Origin: Puffinus mauretanicus
Taxonomy: Eukaryota > Chordata > Aves > Procellariiformes > Procellariidae
Reading direction: 5' to 3'
DNA: 64,000 nucleotides
Assembly (NCBI GenBank): GCA_023333565.1
Contig: JAJKFH010003870.1
Location: 1-64,000 of the forward strand
Position numbers and translations under genes: made by a program. The notes under the pieces were generated by a model, which saw only the letters and a list, made by a program, of their open reading frames with translations, searched no databases and was not told the origin of the DNA. Shown one piece after another: positions 20,331 to 32,162 of the stretch. The first letter of the stretch is position 1, and each line of letters opens with the position of its first letter.

Positions 20331-23300
20331 TGTGCACCGAAACATCAGTGAGCTGCAGTGAAAACAGTTTTTCAGCTTTTGTTCTGTTAGCTATTTCTGG
20401 CGGCCTGTGATAATAGTCCTTTCTAGCAAAAAGGGTTTTTGCTCTTCTTTAATTTTTAATGAAAATTTGTTCTGACACAGGTCATAGTAAAATAATTAAT
20501 GGTGAGATCGTCTGCGTTGTTTGGGTATAGAACTGGAGATCTAAGGATTTAGAGAGATTGGTGTGATCCCAGGTTGCCCTGCTGGTATGGTTACTGGTTA
20601 TAGCAATAGTTCTTATTTACTTTAACTTCGGTCTCAGGGTAACCATGTTTCACAATAATCAATGCACTGATTACTATAATTGCATTTTGTGGTACTGTGG
20701 TCCTATAATTAACTGACTGGACTAATAAAGTGTGGAATCTAATGAATATTTGTAAACAAACTTCATTAGGAAGTAGGTTGAGAATATGTAGTGGCGGAGG
20801 ATAATAGAGGAGACCCGTCCTCAATTTCAATAATTATGGTAGATGGAAAACTGGAAATGAACAGCAAAGCATGGAAACCATCCCACTGCTACTTACTTTG
20901 AGTTTACTGCTGCACCGTGTCTTTAAAATCTCTCTTTTAAAAAAATGTTTCTAGAAAAAGGCTCCCCATTGCAATGAGATCCTGCGTACACAATTTCAGT
21001 CTCTTTTGCAGAACATTAAAGCATTATCAGGCATGATGTTGAAAACCGGATTTACAACGTAGGGCTTGTATCTGCCTTGAGTAAGAAGTGTCTATTGTCA
21101 CCCCGTGATTGGATCTTAATGCAATTAAAATGAAAAAGGAAACCACCATTGAAAATGGGAAGTAGATTTCCTAGTGGTGCCTCTGGGGCAGTGGATGGCT
21201 GACATCTGGCTGTTGCTGGAAAGTTGGCTGTGTTTTACTGTCCTTGAGGAACTGTGTCCCATTCTTGCTGTTGTACTGGGCATGCTTTGCGTGCCTCTCT
21301 CTGGTTGTGTCCCCATGTTTTAGATGGGTGTTCCTCGTCTCAGGTGTGGGGTCTGGTCCTGCACACTCTGTCAGGCCATTTGGGAGCATGCTGTAGGAGT
21401 CTGGCAAGTTAACAGTTGAACGATCCAGCCCATTTTGGATGGTTGCTTTATTTTAAGGTTGCCAGAAATCCCTTTACACCTCCTTGCCTTCTCTCCCCTC
21501 TTCCCCCATCTTTAAGCTACTTGACTCTTAATTACAGATTTTCCTGGCTGAGTCAATGTGTGTCTCTTTTACAGAAGTAGCATTAAATCCTACCGCCTCG
21601 CCCCTCTTTTTTTAAGCTTTTGGTTATCTGCAACGTTTGGTATTAATTTTTCAGGGAAACAATGTATGTAAGGAGACTTGCTCAAAGACCAGCCCTGAGC
21701 AATGGGCTCGTGAGTGGCTGCTCTTGCAGCAGGAGCTCGGATGGGGAGAGAGTCTTTCAGCACCTACAGTTCATGCATTTGCTTCCTACCTGCTGATTTC
21801 AAACAGTATTAATTTTCATACATTTATGGTGTTTAATTAAAAGCAGGGCTGCTTACAGCAGTGCTCGCAGAGATTCCTCCTCCTCCCCGCCCCAAACGCA
21901 ACAAATAGGCATCTGGTATTTGTTCTGTATAACACAATCCTCATAAAATGAAGAGTAATAAAACATAATTATCTGTAAAGGCTTGTTTTATAAGCCTAAG
22001 AATGAGCTCGTTTCTGCTTTGTTTTGGTCTATTTGTAAGATAAAGGATGTCTTTGTATGGTTTTAGCCCGTCTTCAAATTAGTAGAGAACCGGTGGTTAC
22101 AGTGTTTCAAGGTGCGTAAGGCAGTGTGGGTGCATGCACAGGACGGCACGGGTGGATCTCTAGGGGTGCGGAAGAGCCTTTTTGTGTTCCCTTTGGAAAA
22201 TTTTCCCTTGCAAACAATGGGTTTTATTTGAAAGCTTTAGTAAAGTACAAGGGAGAAAAATCTGTGGGCCACACGAACAAGGGCAGCGTTCTGAGCTGTG
22301 GGCCTTAAGTTGGGTTTAAGGCCTTTCTGCTTATCCTTGTCAGCATAAAGGACAATGACATACATCCATGTTTGTGCTTGGATGTGTGTGAGGACTATTT
22401 GATTTGGCCCTTGTTGCTTTTCTGACAGACCTTAACTGCTGCTGTATCTTCATCTCTTTGGAGCATTGCTGGCTTGGTCCAGACCGGTCATCGGGACTCC
22501 CAGTGATGGACTGAGCAGTTTTGAACAGCTAATTACACTCATTTCACCTTAGATTTGCTGTTTGCCATTTGCTTGTAGGGCAGTATGCCTTTTTTCTTCC
22601 CTTCAGCTTGTTCCAACCCTGCAAAAGCCCTCCCTGCCACCATGTGCTAGCAGGTTTTTTTGAGGGGAAAAACTCGAACTAGATCATTTAAACCAATTAG
22701 ATATTAAAGTGAGATGTGCAAATGGCTTATGGCTGTTCTAAAGGTAAAGTGTGAAAACCAAATCCTTTTAGAAAACTCACGGTCTAAGCCAATTGTTTGT
22801 TTGTTTTTCTTTAAAATAGTAGCAAGCAAAAATCCACTTTTTCGTAATGAAAACAAAAAGCTGTGGGGCTGTAAGGCACCTTCAACTCCAGCATGCTTTG
22901 GAATATGTTTGCTTTGACCCTCCTCTTCTTTGCACAATTAATTGAAGTGCTAGAAGAGGAAATACAGCTTTGCTCAGCTTTTATGTGAATTATAGCCTTC
23001 TCAAAAGCAGATATGACTTAGGTATTGCTTTCTCTCTGCAAGGCGAGCCTTGTAATTTTGAATCTTGATTAGCAGCTGCTTTTGTTCTTCCGCGAATCTC
23101 GGAAACAATGGGGCTGGGAGCATGTAACAAATTGCTAAACGATACCCTTGCAAAGAGAGAAATCTCCCCCTCTTGAAGTGCCTCACTCCCTGCATTTTTC
23201 GTTCTGCAAAGAGGCTGTGGTGATGCAGCCCCGGGCACGGCGACCCGCTGCGGGGGCTAGGAGATGCTCCCCCAGCAAGCCCGGCTTCCTGGGCAGCAGC

Positions 23301-24040
23301 GGCACCCAGGCACGGCCACGTGCTGAGCTGCCACTGCCCTGTGTTGGAGTCATTTCCTCGAAATACATTTTCTTTGAAATATATTTTTCTTGTCATCTTA
23401 TCTGGGGATACTAGTGTAATATGTGGGTTGCTGGCTTTAGCTGCTAACAGCACTGTTGTGGCTGCTTGGGGTCTTTAGCCAGCGGATGGCCAGCAGCAGC
23501 AGGTAGGATATTAGGAGGCACCCGGCTGCCTTATGTGAGCTTATATTATTTTCCATGGCCAGAAGTCTTTGATCTCTTCAAATAGAAGCCTGCCCTCCTC
23601 CAGAGAAGCAGAGGATGGGTGCCAGATTGCAGGCTGATGTGTAAATGTGTCCTTTTGCAGCGAAGTCTCGTGTCACACGTGAGCTAAATGTGCCATGTAT
23701 GTCAGAGGCTGCAGAGTCCAGTTACAAGTCAAATGGTCCGAGATATTTGACACCCCCACACACTATATAATATTCCACTTAGTTTTTCATGCAAGGTCTG
23801 GAATGCATCTTTCTTTGTTATTTTTTTTTCTGGGGTATTGCTTCTCCTGTGTAGAGTTGGGAGATACCTCCCTGGAAAGTCTACTGGTCCTTAATTAATT
23901 AATGTCTGTAAAATGTTCCAAGACCAGTGTTGCTTTGCATTCACAACAACAGAATTGTATTTAAAAGTTTGGGTAGCTTCTGGTTCAGCCTCTTCATGTC
24001 TCCAGAATAAATGGGTTTCATTTTACCAGTGTAAATGGCG
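20331..24040. other. Intronic DNA without recognisable genes
   Basis: This is AT-rich DNA with occasional GC-richer parts (23230-23345). ATTA-rich segments occur at 20430-20720 and 21780-21840. A TTAATTAATTAAT tandem lies at 23891-23903. I see no exon, RNA gene or transposon. Confidence 0.55.
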
Positions 24041-24047
24041 GGCTGGA

Positions 24048-24058
24048 GGGGGGGGGGG
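24048..24058 (+). repeat. Poly(G) tract (11 G)
   Basis: A homopolymeric G run follows GGCTGGA and is followed shortly by ACCCTCCCC, which could pair with it as a small hairpin. It is a likely length polymorphism or sequencing-error site. Confidence 0.9.
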
Positions 24059-25761
24059 AACAACCCTCCCCAAGCCATTAGCTTCAGTCGTGCTATCAGT
24101 ATGACATGGACTCGTTATTTGTTCTCTTTCCCATTGTGTGCAGAGTGGTAGCATTGGGTGCATTTTCTTTTAAATGTGACATAAAGTGAAATCCTGTTAT
24201 TTGCACACATTCTGTGGCACTTGTCTTCAAAGTATCTAGGCAACCTTTATGTAGATGACACTTTTAACTCTTCCATCATGATGAGTGTGGTCCTGTGAAG
24301 AGAAGTAGGGTGAAAAAGGGAGGGAAGAAAGAACTGGCTTGAACTCATGTTGGGCAGCTTGAGTCACTTGTGAGACTCTTTATAGGAAGTACAATACACT
24401 GAAGATCTCTGCTCCCATACACTTAAACCCTCTGCTTCAAACTATTCCATGTTTTTCCTTCGAGCTTGGGCAGGTAGGGAGATCTACTGGAGCTGACGGT
24501 AGAGCTGCCAGTAAAGGGGGATTTCAGGGCTTCTACAGTCCGGCACCAAGCGGTGGACATCCTTTTGTCGTTCTCCACTCCAGGCTCAGGAGGATGAGTC
24601 CTCTAAAACATCTGCAGCTGCAGCCCTGGAGGTATGTGTGTTCAGAAAGCTTTTGAGTTCAGCTGTGCTTCCCAGAAAACAAGAGCTGAATGGGAGGCTC
24701 GAAAGACTTGAAGAGGAAGCCACCATTGCTCTGTTAGTTTCCTTTCAAGCCGCAGAAGGAAGAAGTAAAGATTACTCAGAGGAAATACTTTGCGTAAAGG
24801 TGTGACTGTGGGGTTAGGTGTGACCATGACCCATCAACAGTTTAGATGGAGCAGGCATCACGACTGCAGTTGTGTGATCTCTGGCTGGGAATTGGTCTCT
24901 AAAGCCAAAGCCACTCAAATATGCTGCACAGGGAGCGATGTGCCCCAGATTTTGTGGCAAGCTGGGTGTCTTCTCGTAGAGCAGTTCTGGCTTTGTTAGA
25001 TCAAGCAGGCATCCTCCAGGTAGGAGGCAATGCCGATGTAAATGCCATACCACATGCTGTGGCTGGTTTGACAGAAAAGTGATTTGTGTCCTCGTGCTTA
25101 ATACTAATCGAATTGGGGCTGCCAGGTGATTGGCAGTGTGCACATTGGTATTAAGGAGCATGTCGGTGCTGTAGGTCAGTGTAGTTGGCCTGTGGTTTGA
25201 TCAGAAAACTCATACTTTTTTGCATAATCCTGTTCAGCTGTGGTTTGACAGCAGTGGGGCTTGGTTATCTCGTTATCATCGCTCGAGGATGGGGCCAGCC
25301 TCATGTCCCTGGCCCATGGTGCAGGGTGGACGGTTACTGCTCCTCTTGCATTGGCACTGACACTACTCTGATCCCACAGCTGGGATCTTGTGCCAGCTCC
25401 ACAAGCTCAGCTGGCTCCCTGGCATGGGGCGATGTGTCTGGATGAACTCCAGTGAGTGCAAGGAAGAAGGTGAGAACGTTTGGATGGGGCGGTTGTGGAG
25501 GACAGGGGGCATTACCTGGGTATCCCCAACCAGTTAAGGCTGTTGTGGGTTTGTCATCCAGGTGTAGTGGGGCTGGACCTTGGTCTCCAGCAGAAGAGGG
25601 AAAGTTTTAGGAGAAATCCTTAGTGTTGATGAGCAGGTGCAGCCAGGATCAATTGCCTGCATACCTTAGGATCAATTAATTGCAATTAATTTAGCTTCAC
25701 TTATAGCTTTTTACTTTAAATCTTTGGGCAAAACCCATTGCAAAGGAAAGAAAAGCTGCTT

Positions 25762-25778
25762 CCCCCCCCCCCCCCCCC
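25762..25778 (+). repeat. Poly(C) tract (17 C)
   Basis: This is an uninterrupted run of 17 C in otherwise AT-rich intron. It is equivalent to poly(G) on the minus strand. No transposon tail or gene context explains it. Confidence 0.95.
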
Positions 25779-26937
25779 AGCTCTCTATTGCTTTTATATA
25801 GAGAAGCCTCTACCTATTACTGGAGTCCTCTTTTAATGGCAGAGTTCAACGCATGACCAGACATTCCCTGCTGCCTCAAAACACCCTGGTTGTGTGATCT
25901 ACGTGGACCATGACTGATGTTTGTGTAACTCAGAACATCAAGCCCTGCATTTTCTTTAATTAGCCCATGGCTTTCTTATGAAAACAGAACCAAACAACAC
26001 CCCAGCCCCCCAACACGCAGCATACAGCATACACAAATCTCGCTTTGGCCCCCTTGCCCTGGCCTGGTGCTTTTCACTACTTGATGTGTTCCCCATCCAA
26101 CTGTAAAAGGACGGGACGTTGGGAGGACCGATGCCAGAAGACGGGGACTGTGGTTTGGGGAGATAAAATGTTGGGTGTCTGTGATTTACATTTGCTGGGA
26201 GGTGATTCCCTTGGGCTCTCGTTGCATTCATGGTGTCAGCCCAAATATCCGTGACTGCGACGGCATCTTCCCACACGCAGTTGGGCTGGCCCAAATGAGG
26301 CGGCCGAGCGGGCGGCGGGAGGCACCGTACGCCATAGTCGCCCCAAGCGCTGGGTGTTGGGAGATGGCGGCCGCAGGCAGCTCACCGAGGCTGCCTGGGA
26401 AACCGGTGCAGAACAGAAACTGAAGCTCAGGTTTCTCAGTCTCCCATTGCTGGATCCCCTTCCCCGTCCTGTCGCCCCTCCGGTTTTTATCAATAGCTGA
26501 GCCTGAGTGTCTGGCAATAGCAGGGCAGTGAGTGTAGCTGTTTCTTAGGGAACGCTGAAAGGGAAAAGTTGGGAATGGCCTAGACAAATGTTTAAAGCGT
26601 GGGGAGGAAGAAACCAGATTTCTGTGTTTGAATGCTTTGGATGGTAAATGAAGGCTTCCTGTCGCAAGGCAAGACAACTGTGTTTGTAGCCAGAGGTTGG
26701 TTTGGTTTTTTTTTTCTGCTGTGCAGAACAGTGTGATTCCGTGTGAGACTTGTGGGGGCAACGGGGAGGAATCGCATGCACTAAACTGAAAATCATACTG
26801 TAATTGGATACGGTGCATGGTGTTGCCAGTAATGTATACATAAATAGAGACTCCATCACTCAGCTCTTCGGTGGAAGACAGGTCTTCTATATTTATCAGG
26901 TTTTGCTATTTTTGTAACATGCCATGTTACACTTGTT

Positions 26938-26951
26938 AAAAAAAAAAAAAA
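26938..26951 (+). repeat. Poly(A) tract
   Basis: A run of about 14 A follows ACTTGTT. No retroposed gene or SINE body is recognised upstream, so it is listed as a simple homopolymer. Confidence 0.85.
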
Positions 26952-29130
26952 TCCATATTGGTTCCTAAGTATTATTGTTGCCTCATTCTGGGATCAATTG
27001 TACCAGACCTTTCTCATTGACTCTGACCTCACTGCGTTTAAATAGCTGGAAATTACAAGTATTTCTTGTCTACTGGAGCATAGAAGCAGTGACATCCGAG
27101 TTTCTGTTGATGGCCTCCTTTTCTATAGGATTGCTTTCCTCTGCTTGGAGGAGGTTCTCCATTTCCTACTGAAGGCAACAGGAGCAGCTGCCACTATGGG
27201 TTCCCTATAGGACCAGGACGAGAGTCTGCAAGGCGGACTTGCTAGCAGAGGCAGCAGGCAGCTCCTCAGCGCGCTGTGCAGCTTGACTGATTGCAGTGAA
27301 GCTGGCAGGGTCAATTAGCAGAATAATAAGCCTTTGGAACCTGAAGAAATATATATACACTTTCAAAAATGCACTTTTTTAAAATAGTACCTACCTCGTA
27401 AAAGGGTGAAAATAGTTTTTACTGTCTTAGATGTAGCAAAAAAAGAAAAACCAGTTTGCTGTGCTGTGCAGTGTAGTAAGCAGAGCTGAGGGTTTTTCTC
27501 CAGCTCCGTTTCAGTTGAGCAATTTTGCTGTACATTAGCTTGTTTGTCTGCAAGGTGGGATTACTGAATTTTTAGAAGTGCTTCATGATCCTCAGATTAA
27601 AGGTATCCCATAAAGTGACTTCTGTTCCTAAATGCAGGGTTCGGGTTAGCTTTTGGCAATATTTTACGTGTATATGAAGCTGTGCTCCTGCGTGCGGAAA
27701 AAATAGCATGGGATATTTCCGATTTCTTTTTTCAGTTGAGGTTTTGTCTTTCTAGGGCTATGTCCAGAGCCATTCACAAGTAGCCCTCGTGGTTACTTAG
27801 GAAATGGTGAAGGTCTAGATTTTTTTTATGGGCTTTACACTTCCAGGCACACTGGTTATTTCAAGTTAAGGGACTTAGTTAACAGTAAGACAGGGGGAAG
27901 TCTTATTATTGATAGGCCAGCTGTATATATAATCTTGACTTCATTTCTCTACTACAAAAAGCTAAAACCACCATCTTGGACCTCATGATTAATAACAGAT
28001 TTGCTTGTAATGAGAATACTACTGGTAAGTATCCCCATGCACTGATATTTCTTTATTTGACCTCGTGTCCATGGGTTGGTCATGAAAGCTGAGATGGATA
28101 TTGACTACTCTAATCTTGACTATATGCTTAATTACAGGGCAGTAAGAGTCAAGCGGATAGCATTTCGGGTAGTTGGTGTGGAGAATAAAGCGACATGGTA
28201 AACTGAGCCCTGGTAGTTCACTTGGGACAGTGTGGTGGGTTGTTATTACATTATGGTGGGAGAAGCTGCCAAGCGAATACTACTGTACAATTAAGTGGGA
28301 CTGTTAACGGCATGACTGAGCCAATTCATTAATGACAATGATGTATCCTTGTATCTGCTTTCCCTTACAACTGCTGGGTGAGGATACTCAGGGGAAACAA
28401 GACCAGTGAGAATAAGGGAGAAGGCAAGGAGACTCCGAAGATCTGGTGCAGATGCAGTGACTTTTTTCAAGCCTTTGTTCCCTGAGTCGTCTGAAATGCA
28501 GCAGTTTCCCAGATGGGTTTTATGGAAACCTGGCAGTTTGCTGTCAGAGCAGTGTATTCCTGACAAAACATCTTCATGTAGATGCTGTTTCTGTGCATCT
28601 GCTTGTTCGGTAGGTTGGAAAGAAGCGGGGGAAAGGAGGGAGTTACTTCTGTCAGGTGGAGGCTGCTGTGCAAAGGGACTGAATCAAGGCAACGGGTGTC
28701 CTTTGGCAGAGGATATTCTCAGTTACTGGTGTTTTCACAGGTAAATAGCAGTAAACTGCAGGGGCATTTGAAATAGAAAAATGTGTAGACAAAGGGGCCA
28801 TCTTTGGGGTTTCAAAGGAGAGCCAAAGGGAAGAGCTGGAGGCTCAGGGACCGCAATATTTCCTTAAGTATAGACAAAGCTGTTGTCTGACCAATTTCTG
28901 TTTATGATTATCAGCATCTTTTTAGGAATTAGTCTGTTGCTGGACCTTGTAATTTTTGGAGTTAGGGGAAGATAATAAAGAAGACCCTAAAGCAACCTGC
29001 TGTTAGAAAGTAGTAGCAGGAGTGGATTAGAAAAAAAACAATGCACATTTTGTTTTAAACAGTAAAATACACCCCTGTAGTAGAGGGTATATTCATGACC
29101 AAGGGCATGAAAGTCTACACTTCCTACTGT

Positions 29131-29146
29131 AAAAAAAAAAAAAAAA
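29131..29146 (+). repeat. Poly(A) tract (16 A)
   Basis: A run of 16 A separates AT-rich sequence from a GC-rich patch. No AATAAA lies in the usual window upstream and no coding remnant is seen, so there is no support for a processed pseudogene. Confidence 0.9.
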
Positions 29147-30652
29147 GGGTCTCTGGTTGAGCTGTGCCGGGGCGTGCGAGATGGCCTCTGCTCTGCCGGG
29201 GTGGCTCAGCTCCAGGGCTGGATGCGTACTGCATGAGACATCTAATAGGCATCAAGAGAAGCAGGGCAGGCTTCAAGGAGATATCAAGGAGATCAATGTT
29301 GTGTGTGAAAGGCCAAGGATGGAAGGAGGGGGAGAACTAAGAATTTGCAAAGCATCTTTCAGTGCAACAGCTTTTTCTTCCCTCTCAGCTCTGTTTCTTT
29401 CCCTATTTACTAGAAGTAGGATTACACTGTTTTGGTTTGGGTAGCGAGGAGGTGAGAAGGTTACTCTCAATTTTTAATGTGAGATATAAACTGTAAACCA
29501 CGTGGGCAACCACATAGTTGAAACAAACACACCTGCAGCAGAGATGCTCACCATGGCTTGAAACACATCCATGTTGACCTTGAGGGCTTCTGGTGTGAGG
29601 GCATTTGTGTCTGGCACCTCGATTCAAAAACAAACCAAATCTGAGAGCTGCCAGTGCCGGATGGTGCACCACAAGCATGTGATTTCAAAGCACAAACCTG
29701 GTGTGCACTCACTCCACTGATCCAAATTTCCTTAGAAACCAAAACAAAACCACCAAAGTGTGATGATTTCAGGTAGATCTGGCAGGGTTTGTGCTGAGCC
29801 AGCTATCCATTGGGGTATCCTAACTCGGATCAGGTGCCTTCTCACCTGAAACCAGTGTGAAACCAGGATGGAGGCAGAGGGGACGCAGCCAGCGGGGAGA
29901 TGCCTTCACCACCGCAAGCTCCCTGGGCATTGCAGCTGGGCCTTGGGGAAAGCCCAGGGCTAATGGGGCCCTGAACTTCAGCAAATGACTCTGGTTTTCT
30001 TTTAAACATGGTAAAAGTGGTGTGCGAGATGTGTTTTTAAATAGAGTACGTTTGTCTTGTGTCCCCTCGGCAGAGAGTTTATGTCTGTGTAATCACTTAA
30101 GTGAAATTGTCTTATTTTCTGTCTCCCTCTCATTATGCAAATTTTATATTACGTGTTTACGTGGTTTAGGGTTTTTTTTGTACAAGGAGTCAGGCACGGT
30201 TGCATTGGGAAGCAGGTGTTGCGGTGGTATTTGAGACACTTTGCTGCTACATGGGGTGGGAGATGCAGGCAGGGGAGTGGGGGCAGAGCTGGTGCAGGCG
30301 GGAGGAGGTGCCCAGGACGGGCAGCGCTGCCGCGGGGGCCTTTGTAGCCCGTCTGGAGGAGGTCCTCAGTGCGCCGCTCAGCGCTGCTGCACCAGGAGTT
30401 TAACGGTGGTTGAAGCTTTTCCATAAATGATATCTTGGAGGAAAGATGTAAAAGGTGAGGCATTGCCTGCTTTCAGTCCCTGTGCAAGGGATCGAGTCAG
30501 GCAGCAGCCCGAGCTCAGCTTCCGCAGACCGAAACATCCAAAGGGTGTCATCTTCTATGGTATTAAAATGCAACGCTTGAAAGTGTCTCACAACACCAAG
30601 GTTTGTTAAACGCCACAGTTGGAGGACACTGGGAAGTGCTGAGGTGAGTCTG

Positions 30653-30668
30653 CGTGTGTGTGTGTGTA
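30653..30668 (+). repeat. Short (GT)n microsatellite
   Basis: This is an alternating GT tract of about eight units, followed about 30 bp later by a C-run at 30701-30711. It is an ordinary microsatellite. Confidence 0.85.
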
Positions 30669-31139
30669 ACGGAGCACAAGTAGGATGCTTTGTAAATGTT
30701 CCCCCCCCCCCTTTCCTTTATGGGGCCTGTGTGTGTATGTCTAAGTACTTGTTATTGAAATAAACTCTGAAGCCTGTTTGGATGTCTGACAAACTCTGAC
30801 TTTTTTTCTTCCTAATCACAAATGCTGTCTGCGTTTTTACTCCACTTTTTTTTGTAATATCACAAAGGCTGATCCAACATGCAGTGCACGTTTTCCCTGT
30901 TAAATTATGCCCTGGAAGTTTTGACCTCTAGCATTTCATAGTAGCTTGTAAATTATGTATGGAAATGTTCTGTATTGTTACCATATGAACTCCACGGAGA
31001 TGGGGTGTCTGAGTTGCTCGATTTGGTACCGAGCTTGGGAATGTTTGCCTGTTCCTCCCAAAACTCGCAGCATCACGCTATTTTACACTCACTTATTGTA
31101 TTGAAGATAACTTTTGTCTGTGCATGCAGAAAACCTGGA

Positions 31140-31290
31140 GTTGCTCTTAGCCAGATTAAAATAATGGATCACTCGAAAGAATATTGCCTAGTATTTATTG
31201 CTGCTCACCAGAGGATAATTTCAATAAGAATTTATCATATTTATTCAGCAGCAGACTAATAAATTCAGCTTTGTTTAAACAAAGATTCAA
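31140..31290. promoter_or_regulatory. AT-rich candidate regulatory element
   Basis: This segment is CpG-poor and packed with AATAAT, ATTTATT, ATTA and GATAA cores. Near its end is GTTTAAAC, flanked by the imperfect palindrome TTTGTTTAAACAAAG (31271-31285, forkhead-like GTTTAAAC/TGTTTAAAC). It reads like a distal enhancer with homeobox/forkhead sites. No conservation data were available. Confidence 0.22.
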
Positions 31291-32141
31291 GGAAGAACCT
31301 GCTAAATGCTTACGGCTATATTCATTGCAGGCATAAGCTACTCCATTTCACTCAATGTACTTGTACCTGCTTATGTCACCAATTAATTTGGCTCTTAATA
31401 TCTTATTTTCAGCACTTTACTTTCTTTCCTCTGGGTACTGCAAGTCATGTTCATCCCTGATATAAGTCTATTGTGGCATCTCTGATGCTTTCTGGCTTTC
31501 GATGCATTTGATTTGTTGTTGTGGCAAAGTCTAGATAAAGAAAAACACTATTGCAGGAAAGAGTGATCTCATATGCTGAACTTGAATCCGGGAAGATCTT
31601 GAATACGAATTCTCCTGTGCTGTGTTTGCGGCTTTGAATAGTTCACCTGGTCTGTCCTTTTTCCCTTATTTAAAACCAGGGTCAGTGCTTACCATGTGAA
31701 AGGTTCTGCTCTTTAGTACCTATACAATGTTTGAATATGGAAAATGTGTGCAAGTACATTAGTAGTTTGAGATTTTTGTTGGGAGATAATCTAAAAATGA
31801 AGAAACCAGGAAGGAAATCGGTGGCCAAAGGATGACCGGGAGCACATGTGGAATGGGTGAGGGGTACGTATTGACATAATACGAGCATAAAGCTCCATGG
31901 TCTTCTGGTATGCCTTGCCAAATGGATGCTCTTAAAAATAAACGCTCTTAAAAAGAAAAGCTTTCACCCAAACTGAAATTGCTTGCACCAAAGTTAAATT
32001 TGCAAAGTCGTGTCCTCTGCAGGAATGGCAATAGTCTGGTGGTCCAAATTTTTCTTTCTTATGGGTGTGTGTGTGATTTGGGTGTCTCTGTGTATGTTCA
32101 GAACTGATGTATAGACCATGTGTTTCGTTTACATGCGCATG

Positions 32142-32162
32142 CACACACACACACACACACAC
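32142..32162 (+). repeat. (CA)n microsatellite
   Basis: About ten CA units follow ATGCGCATG. This is an ordinary dinucleotide microsatellite, likely polymorphic. Confidence 0.92.

Noticed and set aside
26228..26818. 196-codon minus-strand frame
   Set aside because: No domain was recognised and composition is ordinary for random intron; no neighbouring exon-like features.
29040..29146. Processed pseudogene ending in the 16-A run
   Set aside because: There is no AATAAA at the right distance, no coding remnant upstream and no flanking direct repeat.
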